NCBI GenBank assembly: GCA_009779895.1
Contig: WRBB01000003.1
Span: 1-64,000 of the forward strand
DNA length: 64,000 nt
Origin: Lachnospiraceae bacterium
GTDB lineage: Bacteria > Bacillota > Clostridia > Lachnospirales > Lachnospiraceae
Direction: 5' to 3'
Shown: piece by piece, positions 37,065-46,554 of the stretch
How positions within the stretch are numbered: position 1 is the stretch's first letter
How the letters are laid out: each line of letters starts with the position of its first letter
Translations under genes and position numbers: made by a program
Notes under the pieces: generated by a model
Told to the model about the DNA's origin: nothing
Seen by the model: the letters and a program-made list of their open reading frames with translations, nothing else
The model's database searches: none

Positions 37065-38261
37065 TCATCCTCCAATTACTGTTTCTCTAAGGGGCTTGCG
37101 AATTTTTTTTCGCGTAATTTCTACCAACTGTAACGCTGTCATATCCACATATGTCGTTTGAATCGGGTCTTTTGCCAAACAGTTTTTTAAACATTTAATT
37201 AACAAAGCCGTATCTGCTGCTGCTTCCATATTGATGAAGTCTACAATGATGATACCTGAAAGGTTTCGTAAACGCAACTGTTTTGCCACTTCTTTTGCTG
37301 CTTCTAAATTAATCTGCAAAGCAGATTCCTGATTGTTTCCTTTTTTGATATATTTTCCGGAATTCACATCAACAACCGTCAAGGCTTCCGTAGGCTGTAT
37401 GATCAGATAAGCTCCGTTTTTCAGCCAAACCCGTTCACGAAAAGCTCTTTCCAAAACCTGTTCGATATTATAAAGGTTTGTCAAAGACAACATGGAATCA
37501 TTATACAAATGAATTTTTTCCACAAAATCCGGTCGTTCGTTTTTACAAAAACTAGAAATCTCTTGATAAAGTATCGGGTCATCTATTATAATATCCGTCA
37601 AACCCTCCGCATAACTATTTTTTAAATCTGTAATATAACGTTCCGGTGCTGCCTTTAAACAAGAAAAACAAGTACGTGTATTGGCCTTTTCAATAAAACT
37701 TTGATAGTTTATGATATGGGTTTTGATTTCTTCTGCAATCACTTCAAAATCCACTTCTTTTCCATTGGTACGAATAATAAAACCATATGCTTCATTTTCA
37801 TAAGCCTTTAACTGTTCTTTGAACGTTTCCCGTAAAACCTTAGGGATTTTTGCAGAAATACCCATACGCGTATTACCTGTGGTCAATACAGAATAATAAC
37901 CCGTAAAACTAAGGTTACTCGTCACGGTTGGTGCTTTGTTTTTCACAGCTTCCTTGCTTAGTTGAACTAGAAGTTCATCTCCCACACACAAAATTTTTTT
38001 GCCCATTTTTTTAACAAAAATAGCAGCATCCACCTGTAGCATATCATAATAACATTCCACACCGGGTTCTATTTCAATAAAGGCCGCACCCAAGTTATGT
38101 AAAATTTTCTTAACTCGCCCAATATAAATATTACCTAATTGATGTACATTACGATTTGTTTCGCTGTTTTGGTCAAAGTGAATTTCTACAATCTCTTCAT
38201 TTTCTAACAGATAAGTCCAAACACCGTTTTCTTTTTTTGAAATTAATATTTTCCGATTCAT
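37065..38261 (-). CDS. rng: Ribonuclease E/G family protein, short
   Basis: Endoribonuclease for rRNA and mRNA processing. The 398 residues hold an N-terminal S1-like domain (NIYIGRVKKILHNLGAAFIE) and the catalytic DNase-I-like domain with metal ligands Asp298 (VDVNSGK) and Asp341 (IVDFINM). It stops right after the ITRKKIRKPL block, so the CPxC zinc link that joins subunits in RNase E and G is absent; a different pair, Cys198-x2-Cys201, lies upstream. It overlaps the previous gene as ATGA. Confidence 0.9.
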   Translation of the reverse strand: MNRKILISKKENGVWTYLLENEEIVEIHFDQNSETNRNVHQLGNIYIGRVKKILHNLGAAFIEIEPGVECYYDMLQVDAAIFVKKMGKKILCVGDELLVQLSKEAVKNKAPTVTSNLSFTGYYSVLTTGNTRMGISAKIPKVLRETFKEQLKAYENEAYGFIIRTNGKEVDFEVIAEEIKTHIINYQSFIEKANTRTCFSCLKAAPERYITDLKNSYAEGLTDIIIDDPILYQEISSFCKNERPDFVEKIHLYNDSMLSLTNLYNIEQVLERAFRERVWLKNGAYLIIQPTEALTVVDVNSGKYIKKGNNQESALQINLEAAKEVAKQLRLRNLSGIIIVDFINMEAAADTALLIKCLKNCLAKDPIQTTYVDMTALQLVEITRKKIRKPLRETVIGG

Positions 38262-38980
38262 ATGATTTCTCGCCCTAAAGATTCCAATGAAACCAGTTCC
38301 TTTGCATCATCACTACCTACATTGGCATACATTTCCGTACGGTGATAAAAAAAGTTGCTTGCTTTTTTGTCGATAAATGTTAAAAATGCTTCTGCTACCA
38401 AATGAGGTTTCAGATTTTCACGACTGCCTGCCGATAATGTCATGTCCAACACAAGCTGACTCGAATTAGAATCCATACCCTGTTTTATCTCATAGATAGA
38501 AGATTTGATATTTACCATCTCTTCACTACGTTTGGTTTTTTTTAAAACTACAATTTCAGGTTGTGCAAGAAAGGCGGCTAACATGCTAGAAATGTCCATT
38601 TCCCAGGTATCTTCTTTTGCAAGTATGGTCACCCGGTAAGAGGCACCTGCCAATATCGACATGCCGGTCCACTTTTTTTCAGGGGAAATTTCTATAAAGC
38701 TTACAATCGCAATACCATCCACAGTGGTATCATTCATTTGCTGTAATGCTTTTTGACTAGGGATAGGCTCTGTAATTTCAATATCAAAATATTCTCCTGC
38801 ACTGGTCAAACCAATCCCCAAAGGACTCGCAAAAGACATAATCATGTGGGGGCTAAATCCACTGCTGAAAGCGATGGGAATATCTGCTCGACGCATCATC
38901 TTTTGAAAAAAGCGCATCACATCTAAGTGACCAATAAAACGCATGGAGCCCTCTTTTTTAAACTTCACCCTAACTTTCAA
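38258..38980 (-). CDS. TIGR03936 family radical-SAM-associated protein (DUF2344)
   Basis: A 240-residue protein of unknown reaction, nearly always encoded beside or fused to TIGR03960 radical SAM genes. The family opening KVRVKFKKEGSMRFIGHLDV and the GFSPHMIMSFASPLGIGLTS block are clear. The frame extends to 39166 inside its neighbour, but the TTG at 38980 has GGAGGAGG at good spacing and matches the family start. It overlaps the radical SAM gene by 11 bases and rng by 4. Confidence 0.85.
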   Translation of the reverse strand: MKVRVKFKKEGSMRFIGHLDVMRFFQKMMRRADIPIAFSSGFSPHMIMSFASPLGIGLTSAGEYFDIEITEPIPSQKALQQMNDTTVDGIAIVSFIEISPEKKWTGMSILAGASYRVTILAKEDTWEMDISSMLAAFLAQPEIVVLKKTKRSEEMVNIKSSIYEIKQGMDSNSSQLVLDMTLSAGSRENLKPHLVAEAFLTFIDKKASNFFYHRTEMYANVGSDDAKELVSLESLGREII

Positions 38981-40829
38981 AGCAAACCCCTCCTCCAAAA
39001 CAAGTTGCCCCACATGCAGAACATTGTTCACGACAGTTGGGCGTAAGTAATGTATCTTGCGCCTGTTGCCACTCTTGCCACAAATACGACTTATCCACAC
39101 CAATATCAATAAAATCCCAAGGAAAACGTTCCTCTTTTTCCCTTGTCCGCATCGTATAAAAATCAAGGTCTATGTTTGTTTCTTCCATGGCTTCTTGCCA
39201 CAAATCAAACTGAAAGTATTCACTCCAAGAATCAAACAAACAACCTTTTTCATAGGCAGCAATTATGAGCTTACTCACTCGTCTGTCTCCCCGTGCCATC
39301 AAGCCCTCTAACACTGTCAAATCTGCTTCGTGCCAATTATATTTTATACTTTTTCGATTCAATTGAGCTTGCACTTCATTTTTCACGACCTGTGCACGAC
39401 GAATATACTCTTGATTGTGAAACATTGGAGACCATTGAAAAGGCGTGAAAGGTTTCGGTATAAAAAAAGAAGTACTAATGGTAATCTGACATTTGCCGAT
39501 ACGTTCTTCCTTTGGTATTTCATAATAACATTTGGCAATTTTTTCTGCTAAATGTGCAATTTCTTCCATGTCCGCATCTGTTTCTGTCGGAAGACCCAAC
39601 ATAAAATAAAGTTTCACTTTGGTCCAACCTCCTGCAAATGCTTGTCCGACCCCGGACAGTATCATTTCTTCTGTCAGACCTTTATTCACTACATTTCGCA
39701 AACGTTGGCTACCGGCCTCGGGTGCAAATGTCAAACTGCTCTTTCTTCTATCTTGTACTTTCGACATGACATCTAAAGAAAATGTATCTATCCGTAAAGA
39801 TGGCAGTGAAATATTGATTCCCTTTCCCTTACATGCATCAATCAAATCATAAATCAACGCTTGCAATTGTGGGTAATCACTGGAACTTAATGAACTTAAG
39901 GAAATCTCTTCGTGCCCTGTGTTTTTCAGCATATCTCTGGCAAATCTTTTTAATTGCTCTACAGGGCGTCCTCTGGTGGGACGATATACCATGCCTGCCT
40001 GACAAAAACGACACCCTCTGATACATCCTCGCTGAATCTCCAAAACCACCCTGTCCTGGGTAGCCTTAATAAAAGGTACAATCGGATTCAAAGGATAAGG
40101 TGCTGTGGCCAAATCAGGTATCACTTGTTTTTTGATTGTTTTGGGGGCATGTGAAAGATTTGGCTTAAAATCAGCAAGTGTACCATCTTCAAAATAAGTA
40201 GCATCATAAAACATCGGTACATAAAGTCCCGGAATGGTGGTTGCCAATTCTAAAAATGCTCTTCTGCAATACCCTTTTGTTTTACTTTCTCTATATGCAT
40301 CCAGCAAAGCATCCAACATCACTTCGCCTTCACCAATATAAAAAATATCAAAGAACTCAGCCAAAGGTTCAGGGTTATACACACAAGGACCACCACCAAT
40401 CACAATGGGATCTTCTTCTCCACGCTGCAAACTATATCTGGGAATCTGCCCTAACTCTAAAATTTGTAAAATATTGGTATAACACATTTCATATTGTAGC
40501 GTAATGCCCAAAAAATCAAATGCACGAATGGGTGCTTGGGATTCTAAGGCAAAGAGAGGTATCTTTTTTTCTCGCATCACTTTATCCAAATCAAGCCAAG
40601 GAGAATAAGCCCTCTCACACCACACATCATCTCTTTGATTGAGTATATCATACAAAATTTGAATTCCCATATGAGACATACCAATTTCGTAAACATCAGG
40701 GAAACACAGACAAAATCGCACTGCAATTTCGTCTGCGTTTTTTTTCACTGCATTGATTTCATTTCCGATATAACGGGCGGGTTTTTCCACCCCCATCAAT
40801 ATTTCATCCGATAAAGCCAACTGATTCAA
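38970..40829 (-). CDS. TIGR03960 family B12-binding radical SAM protein
   Basis: A 619-residue protein: an N-terminal cobalamin-binding-like domain (about 30-170, with MGIQILYDILNQRDD) and a radical SAM domain with CxxxCxxC in CIRGCRFCQAG, then GRPVEQLKRFA. The C-terminus carries a Cys-rich tail (NCREQCSACG, and more Cys in GATCFGGGVCF) that may bind a second metal site. The substrate is unknown; its partnership with TIGR03936 and RNase G genes suggests RNA or translation. The TTG start has GGAGGA at 7 bases. It follows hisIE by 12 bases. Confidence 0.87.
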   Translation of the reverse strand: MNQLALSDEILMGVEKPARYIGNEINAVKKNADEIAVRFCLCFPDVYEIGMSHMGIQILYDILNQRDDVWCERAYSPWLDLDKVMREKKIPLFALESQAPIRAFDFLGITLQYEMCYTNILQILELGQIPRYSLQRGEEDPIVIGGGPCVYNPEPLAEFFDIFYIGEGEVMLDALLDAYRESKTKGYCRRAFLELATTIPGLYVPMFYDATYFEDGTLADFKPNLSHAPKTIKKQVIPDLATAPYPLNPIVPFIKATQDRVVLEIQRGCIRGCRFCQAGMVYRPTRGRPVEQLKRFARDMLKNTGHEEISLSSLSSSDYPQLQALIYDLIDACKGKGINISLPSLRIDTFSLDVMSKVQDRRKSSLTFAPEAGSQRLRNVVNKGLTEEMILSGVGQAFAGGWTKVKLYFMLGLPTETDADMEEIAHLAEKIAKCYYEIPKEERIGKCQITISTSFFIPKPFTPFQWSPMFHNQEYIRRAQVVKNEVQAQLNRKSIKYNWHEADLTVLEGLMARGDRRVSKLIIAAYEKGCLFDSWSEYFQFDLWQEAMEETNIDLDFYTMRTREKEERFPWDFIDIGVDKSYLWQEWQQAQDTLLTPNCREQCSACGATCFGGGVCFES

Positions 40830-40841
40830 AAAACACTCCTC

Positions 40842-42134
40842 CTAACGGTCAGACAGTTCGTATAAAATATCTTCCCAAGTAATTTGCCGCTCCACCATCA
40901 TAACCATGGTATGATACAAAAAGTCAGCGATCTCGTATTTGATTTCTTCAGCATTGGGATTTTTGGCCGCAATGATAATTTCAGAAGCCTCTTCCCCCAT
41001 TTTTTTCAAAATTTTATCCAAACCCTTATCAAACAAATAATTGGTGTAAGAGCCAACTTTCGGATTTATCTTACGGTCGTGAATGGTATGATAAACCGAT
41101 TCTAATACGTCATTTAGATTTTTATGCTCCGCATCATTCTCAATGATTTTATTAAAAAAGCAAGTAACATTGCCTGTATGGCAAGCGGAACCTAGTTGTT
41201 CTACCTGTGCCAATAAGGCATCACTGTCACAATCTGCAATCAAATGCTTTACATATTGGTAATTTCCGGAAGTTTCACCCTTTACCCATCGTTTTTTTCG
41301 ACTGCGGCTATAATAAGTCATCTGCCCTGTCCGCAAGGTATGATCAAAGGCATCTTCATTCATATAAGCCATCATCAAAACCTGTTTGTTTTTATAATCC
41401 TGCACAATCACAGGCACCAAACCGGTTGCATCCTTTTTCAAATCCTCAAAGGAAATTGTACTCTCGTAGGTGCTCATTTGAATACCACGCGCTTCACAGA
41501 GTTCTTTAAAAGCCACATAACCCATATCTTTTTGACTGATAAATTTACCGGAAACACCTTTCACCGCTTTTGAACTTAATACCCGAAAGACCTCTTCTTG
41601 CTCCATCACATCTGTAACCACAAGAGAGGGGACTTCCGTTACATAACCAATCGAATCCAAATCCAAACGGTGCATAAAAATGATTTCGGAACTAAACTGT
41701 TCAATGATATTTTGCTGCTTGTATAATTCATCAAAGTCACGCAAAGAAACACCAATTCGATCCTTGCCGAAACGGTTTGATACTTCTTCAATCAGATCCA
41801 AAGACTCCGGTTTTGAAAAATTTAGCAATGCTCTTCTTGCTCCTGCGTAAAGAATCTTTTTTACATCTTCCAAACGGCGAATATTTCCGCCTACAATAGA
41901 GGGAATGCTGATAACACGATTCATTTTACGTACCAAATCGATTGCAATTTCCTTGTCGCTTTCTGTTTCGGACAAATCAAAAATAATCAATTCATCCGCA
42001 CCCATATCACTATAATGTTTGGCCAATTGTACCACGTCGTCAGAAAAAATACGATCGTCATCAAACCAATGAATCGCTTTGCCTTTTGAAATCAAAATAC
42101 AAGGGTTTAAGGTTTTATAACTCATATAACTCAT
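40842..42134 (-). CDS. hisIE: HisF-like domain fused to HisIE (phosphoribosyl-AMP cyclohydrolase / phosphoribosyl-ATP pyrophosphatase)
   Basis: A 430-residue three-domain protein. Residues about 1-225 form a HisF/HisA-like barrel (GADELIIFDLS, IPSIVGGNIRRLEDVKKIL). However, PCLDVK of HisF reads PCILIS and the second Asp position reads GVSLRDF, so both catalytic Asp residues are gone. Residues about 235-325 are HisI (YYSRSRKKRWVKGETSG, ADCDSDALL, ACHTGNVTCFF). The C-terminal part is HisE (GEEASEIIIAAK, EIADFLYHTMVMM). It supplies steps 2 and 3 of histidine synthesis. ATG 42134 shares one base with the hisB stop and has AAAGGAG. Confidence 0.88.
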   Translation of the reverse strand: MSYMSYKTLNPCILISKGKAIHWFDDDRIFSDDVVQLAKHYSDMGADELIIFDLSETESDKEIAIDLVRKMNRVISIPSIVGGNIRRLEDVKKILYAGARRALLNFSKPESLDLIEEVSNRFGKDRIGVSLRDFDELYKQQNIIEQFSSEIIFMHRLDLDSIGYVTEVPSLVVTDVMEQEEVFRVLSSKAVKGVSGKFISQKDMGYVAFKELCEARGIQMSTYESTISFEDLKKDATGLVPVIVQDYKNKQVLMMAYMNEDAFDHTLRTGQMTYYSRSRKKRWVKGETSGNYQYVKHLIADCDSDALLAQVEQLGSACHTGNVTCFFNKIIENDAEHKNLNDVLESVYHTIHDRKINPKVGSYTNYLFDKGLDKILKKMGEEASEIIIAAKNPNAEEIKYEIADFLYHTMVMMVERQITWEDILYELSDR

Positions 42135-42724
42135 TATAAAGCTCCTTTCGTAGACCATACTTCATTCAAACGAGAATTTGTCAGCGTTGCCATATCCAAA
42201 GCCCGTCCAAAACTTTTAAACAACGCTTCTGCCAAATGATGGTTGTTGTTCCCATCCAAAATTTTCAAATGAAGATTCATGCCACTATTGGCGGAGAGTG
42301 CATGAAAAAACTCATGAATCATCTCACTTTTTAAATCACCGATATTTTCAGCGGTAAAGGTACAATCCCAAGAAAAATAAGAACGACCTGATAAATCAAT
42401 GGCACAAAGCGCAAGGGTTTCATCCATTGGTAAGGTGAAATGACCATAACGATTGATACCTACTTTATCCCCCAAGGCTTGTAGAATCGCTTGTCCCAAA
42501 ACAATGCCTGTATCTTCTACTGTATGATGACAATCCACTTCTAAATCACCCGCTACATGAATGTCCAAATCAAAAAGCCCATGTCTTGCAAAGGCGTGGA
42601 GCATATGGTCAAAAAAACCAATGCCTGTTTTGATGTTCGTCTCTCCTTTTCCATCTAAATGGATGGTAACGTTAATATTTGTTTCATTTGTTTTACGAGT
42701 AACACTTCCAATTCTGGAACCCAT
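42134..42724 (-). CDS. hisB: Imidazoleglycerol-phosphate dehydratase
   Basis: Monofunctional dehydratase (196 residues), step 7 of histidine synthesis. Manganese-binding motifs are DHMLHAFARHG and DCHHTVEDTG near the N-terminus and HEFFHALSANSGMNLH, NNHHLAEALFKSFG in the second half. GGAGATTATA precedes the ATG. It abuts hisIE as TAATG. Confidence 0.96.
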   Translation of the reverse strand: MGSRIGSVTRKTNETNINVTIHLDGKGETNIKTGIGFFDHMLHAFARHGLFDLDIHVAGDLEVDCHHTVEDTGIVLGQAILQALGDKVGINRYGHFTLPMDETLALCAIDLSGRSYFSWDCTFTAENIGDLKSEMIHEFFHALSANSGMNLHLKILDGNNNHHLAEALFKSFGRALDMATLTNSRLNEVWSTKGAL

Positions 42725-42738
42725 TATAATCTCCTTTT

Positions 42739-44028
42739 CTATTCAAATCTTACTTTAATTGCGTTTTCATGCGCCGTCAGCCCCTCGGCATGGGCAAATT
42801 TCTCCACATCTTTGTGGACTGCTTGCAAAGCCTCTTTGGAATAAGCAATAATGCTTGATTTTTTAATAAAGTCATCCACAGATAATGGCGAGAAAAACTT
42901 GGCTGTACCATTTGTCGGTAATACATGGTTTGGTCCCGCGAAATAATCTCCCAAAGGTTCGCAACTATATGCACCAATAAAAATTGCGCCGGCATTTCGA
43001 ATCTTCGTCATAATCTCAAACGGATTTTGAGTCATAATCTCCAAATGTTCAGAAGCAATTTCGTTTGCGGCTTGTACTGCGTCTTCCATAGAATCCGCTA
43101 CCAAAATATAACCGTAATGATCTAATGATTTTTGCATGATGTCACGACGAGGCAATACACGCAAAAGCGCATCTACTTCCGCAGATACTGCCAAAGCAAG
43201 TGTTTGACTTGTGGTGATTAAAATAGCGGATGCCAATTCGTCATGTTCGGCTTGCGAAAGTAAGTCCGCCGCGATATATCTGGGATGGGCTCCTTCATCT
43301 GCCAATATTAAAATTTCACTGGGACCCGCAATAGAATCAATACTCACATGGCCATAAACAGCCTTTTTTGCCAAGGCTACATAAATATTGCCGGGACCAA
43401 TGATTTTATCCACTTTTGGGATGCCGGCTGTACCATAAGCCAATGCCCCAATGGCCTGTGCGCCGCCTACTTTATAAATTAAATCAGCACCCGCCTCCTT
43501 AGCCGCAACCAATGTATTTGCAGAAACAACACCATTTTGATCCGGTGGTGTTACCATAATAATCTCATCTACACCTGCTATTTTTGCCGGTATTATATTC
43601 ATCAATACAGAAGACGGATATGCAGCCTTACCTCCGGGTACATATACACCGACACGCTGTAGTGCTGTGATTTTTTGTCCCAAAATACTTCCATCAGGTT
43701 TTGTATCAAACCAACTATTCTGCTTTTGCTTCATATGATAGGTATAAATATTTTCTTTTGCCTTACGAATGATAGCCAAATAGTCTTGGTCTACCTGCCC
43801 ATAGGCAACATCAATCTCAGCCTCTGTTACCAAAAAATTGTCCGCATTGATATCTGCCCCATCAAATTTTTTTGTAAACGCAAAAACAGCCCTATCCCCT
43901 GATGTTTGCACTTCTTTTAGAATATTGTGCACCTGTTCTTCATATGTTTCGTATTGACCGGGGCTACGCTTTAAAAGCTGCACTTGCAGATTTTCCATGG
44001 TTTCGTTGTTTAATTGTTTGATTCTCAC
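42739..44028 (-). CDS. hisD: Histidinol dehydrogenase
   Basis: NAD-dependent zinc enzyme that performs the last two oxidations of histidine synthesis. 429 residues, with the signature block GPSEILILADEGAHPRYIAA followed by DLLSQAEHDELASA, and PGGKAAYPSSVLMN. The start codon is GTG with AGGAGG upstream. It sits between hisG and hisB in the operon. Confidence 0.96.
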   Translation of the reverse strand: MRIKQLNNETMENLQVQLLKRSPGQYETYEEQVHNILKEVQTSGDRAVFAFTKKFDGADINADNFLVTEAEIDVAYGQVDQDYLAIIRKAKENIYTYHMKQKQNSWFDTKPDGSILGQKITALQRVGVYVPGGKAAYPSSVLMNIIPAKIAGVDEIIMVTPPDQNGVVSANTLVAAKEAGADLIYKVGGAQAIGALAYGTAGIPKVDKIIGPGNIYVALAKKAVYGHVSIDSIAGPSEILILADEGAHPRYIAADLLSQAEHDELASAILITTSQTLALAVSAEVDALLRVLPRRDIMQKSLDHYGYILVADSMEDAVQAANEIASEHLEIMTQNPFEIMTKIRNAGAIFIGAYSCEPLGDYFAGPNHVLPTNGTAKFFSPLSVDDFIKKSSIIAYSKEALQAVHKDVEKFAHAEGLTAHENAIKVRFE

Positions 44029-44052
44029 AAGTGCCTCCTATTGATGTTGTAT

Positions 44053-44691
44053 TTATGCCAACAATTTCCGTAAATCATAAACCAATTTTTTGATACGTTC
44101 ATTTTCAATCCGCATACTCACGGGGTTTACAATCATACGAGCCGATAATGGTGCAATTTCTTCTAAAACCACTAAGTTATTTTCTTTTAACGTAGAACCT
44201 GTTTCAACGATATCCACAATCACCTCAGACAAGCCTACGATCGGTGCCAATTCAATGGAACCATTCATTTTGATGATTTCCACAGTCTGATGTTTTTTAT
44301 TATAGAAATAATCTTTTGCAATGTTTGGGTATTTTGTTGCAACCCGAATCAACTCCCTTTTTTGTAAAAATTCTTTTGCCTCTTCTTTTCCGCAAATACA
44401 CATTTTACAAGCACCAAATTTCAAGTCTAATACTTCATGTACTTTTCGGCGCTCTTCTATGATGGTATCCTTTCCCACCACGCCAATATCAGCGGCACCA
44501 TATTCTACATAGGTTGGCACATCAGGACCTTTGGCCAAAAAAAACTTTAATTTTAATGTTTCATTTGTAAAAACCAATTTGCGAGAATTGGGGTCTTTCA
44601 TCTCCTCACAAGTAATACCTTGTTGTTCGAACAATGCTAGGGTTTTTTGAGCCAATCTTCCTTTGGTTAGAGCAAATGTTAAATATTTCAT
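44053..44691 (-). CDS. hisG: ATP phosphoribosyltransferase, short form
   Basis: First enzyme of histidine synthesis. The 212-residue short form lacks the C-terminal regulatory domain and works in a complex with HisZ, encoded immediately upstream. The PRPP-binding segment IVDIVETGSTLKENNL and the opening LTFALTKGRLAQK are conserved. It starts at the base after the hisZ stop, with AGGAGA 8 bases before the ATG. Confidence 0.95.
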   Translation of the reverse strand: MKYLTFALTKGRLAQKTLALFEQQGITCEEMKDPNSRKLVFTNETLKLKFFLAKGPDVPTYVEYGAADIGVVGKDTIIEERRKVHEVLDLKFGACKMCICGKEEAKEFLQKRELIRVATKYPNIAKDYFYNKKHQTVEIIKMNGSIELAPIVGLSEVIVDIVETGSTLKENNLVVLEEIAPLSARMIVNPVSMRIENERIKKLVYDLRKLLA

Positions 44692-45933
44692 CTATTTTTC
44701 TCCTATCACATGCTCTTCTCCTGTATCAGGATCCAGCATTTTCATGGTACCATCCTTTTCCAACAGTAATGTGCTGGCGACATTGCTTCGTTTGCCGTAT
44801 TCCACAAAGGTCTCCAACAATTCATCAGGCTCTCTTTTTAACAACTCTACACACTTGCCTTTTTTACGGAAATCTTGCGCCAACACAATCGCCTGCTGCT
44901 TATTTTCTTCGTAATAAACAATCAAATTAGTTTCCCGAATCGCAATCTCTATCTTTTGACGATCCAAAGCATGTAATAAATTATCTACGATAATTGCAAA
45001 ACCGATGGAGGGTGTGTGTTTTCCAAAAATGCCCAGCATCTGATCATAACGGCCACCCCGTGCCACGGCATCTCCAATGCCATAGGTGTATGCACGGAAA
45101 ACAATACCACTATAGTAGCCATATCTTCCGCTGGTACTTAAATCAAAATGAATGTATTTTTCTACGCCATATTGTGTCAAAAGAGAATAGATTTTCAGTA
45201 AACGAATCACCGCTAATTTTGCATCGTTATCCAAACTTAGCTCCGCTGCTTTTCCAAGTATTTCATAACCACCATTTAAATCGGGCAAAGCCCTAAAAGC
45301 TGCAATGACCCGGTTGGAAACTTGATGTTGTTCTAATATGTCTTCAATGCCAAAATAGTTTTTGTTGCCCAGTAAACTACGAATCTCATTTAACTGCTCT
45401 TCTTCTAATTTGGTTCCGTTCAAAAGACTTTTGATAAAATCAACATGCCCAACGTTGACTTGAAATTCAGTCAACCCTGTTTTTAAAAGCCCCTCAACCA
45501 TCATCGCAATCATCTCTGCATCCGCTTCAATCGAATTGTCACCAATCAACTCTGCGCCTAACTGCGTACTTTCTTTTAAATGACCTTGATAACTTGTATA
45601 ATTGGCAAAGGTATTGCCCACATAACATAAACGTGAAGGCATCTGTTCTTCTTGAAATAATGTCGCTGCCGCTCTGGCAACGGATGGGGTAATATCAGGT
45701 CGCAATGCCAAAATATTGCCTTCATTGTCAAAAAATTTATAAAGCTCATTGATGGGAATACTACCTACTTCTTTGCGGAAAACATCCATGTATTCAAAGG
45801 TTGGTGTTTGAATATCCTGATAACCAAACAAATGGAGATTATGCAATAAAATCTCCTGTAAGGCCAACTTTTTTTGGCATTCACTGTTGTAAATATCTCG
45901 AACCCCTTCGGGCGTATGTAATTTCTTTTCCAT
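44692..45933 (-). CDS. hisZ: ATP phosphoribosyltransferase regulatory subunit
   Basis: A 413-residue HisRS paralogue that binds histidine and activates short HisG. It has the class II synthetase-like core (LALRPDITPSVARAAATL, ARGGRYDQMLGIFG) but no anticodon-binding function; motif 2/3 features of true HisRS are reduced. It is the first gene of the his operon, behind a consensus promoter and a leader too short for a T-box. Confidence 0.93.
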   Translation of the reverse strand: MEKKLHTPEGVRDIYNSECQKKLALQEILLHNLHLFGYQDIQTPTFEYMDVFRKEVGSIPINELYKFFDNEGNILALRPDITPSVARAAATLFQEEQMPSRLCYVGNTFANYTSYQGHLKESTQLGAELIGDNSIEADAEMIAMMVEGLLKTGLTEFQVNVGHVDFIKSLLNGTKLEEEQLNEIRSLLGNKNYFGIEDILEQHQVSNRVIAAFRALPDLNGGYEILGKAAELSLDNDAKLAVIRLLKIYSLLTQYGVEKYIHFDLSTSGRYGYYSGIVFRAYTYGIGDAVARGGRYDQMLGIFGKHTPSIGFAIIVDNLLHALDRQKIEIAIRETNLIVYYEENKQQAIVLAQDFRKKGKCVELLKREPDELLETFVEYGKRSNVASTLLLEKDGTMKMLDPDTGEEHVIGEK

Positions 45934-45987
45934 CTAGTACTTTCCTTATCCTTTCCCTGATGCCAACTCTCTTAAAGCACTCTTCTA

Positions 45988-46016
45988 ATTATATAGAGTT
46001 CCATGGGTAGTGTCAA
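45988..46016 (-). promoter_or_regulatory. Perfect consensus SigA promoter of the his operon
   Basis: On the minus strand TTGACA (46011-46016), exactly 17 bases, then TATAAT (45988-45993). Both hexamers match consensus completely. It lies directly after recU and gives a leader of about 50 bases before hisZ. Confidence 0.88.
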
Positions 46017-46020
46017 TTTT

Positions 46021-46554
46021 TCAAGACGATTCTGCCAATTCTTTTTGTATAAAATCCAAATATGGAATAAAGTGGTGGTTTTTCAAAGACATGATATAAT
46101 TCGGATTCAACTCATCAAAGCGGAAACTCTTACGCCCGCCTGCTTTCATCCGCTGCCAGTACACCATAATTTCTTGAAACTGCATATAATAAAATATATT
46201 TTTATGGCTATAATGAATAATCAAAAAAGCAATGCCCTGCTGCTTTTGAAATTTCGCCATAAAATCCATTTGGTGTTCATGAATATTCTGCAAAGGAAAG
46301 GTATCCACAGAACATTCCTTTGCATCAAAACATACGGGAATGCCTTGTACCGCTCCGATATAATCTACTGTACTTAGCTTTTCAAAATAAGCTAAGGTAA
46401 TGTGACGACTCTCTTTATCAATCCGCACAGGGGTAATGGGCGTAGGCACTTTTTGTATCAAAGCCAAACCGAGTTGTTCATATTGTTCATTTGTTTGGTT
46501 CACCATATCTTCCAAGGTGGAACCTCGTAAACCTCTGCTACTCCATGTACTCAT
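46021..46554 (-). CDS. recU: Holliday junction resolvase RecU
   Basis: A 177-residue structure-specific nuclease for recombination in Gram-positives. Active-site residues lie in STVDYIGAVQGIPVCFDAKE, and FPLQNIHEHQMDFM is the family block after it. The N-terminal RGLRGSTLEDMVNQTNEQY fits RecU. It overlaps the preceding pseudouridine synthase gene as ATGA; pbp1a (ponA), the usual neighbour, is not here. Confidence 0.92.
   Translation of the reverse strand: MSTWSSRGLRGSTLEDMVNQTNEQYEQLGLALIQKVPTPITPVRIDKESRHITLAYFEKLSTVDYIGAVQGIPVCFDAKECSVDTFPLQNIHEHQMDFMAKFQKQQGIAFLIIHYSHKNIFYYMQFQEIMVYWQRMKAGGRKSFRFDELNPNYIMSLKNHHFIPYLDFIQKELAESS

Noticed and set aside
38981-39166. N-terminal extension of the TIGR03936 frame
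   Set aside because: It lies within the radical SAM gene; the TTG at 38980 has a strong Shine-Dalgarno and the family start.
45934-45987. T-box or histidine attenuator before hisZ
   Set aside because: The leader is only about 50 bases, with no T-box sequence, His-codon run or terminator.
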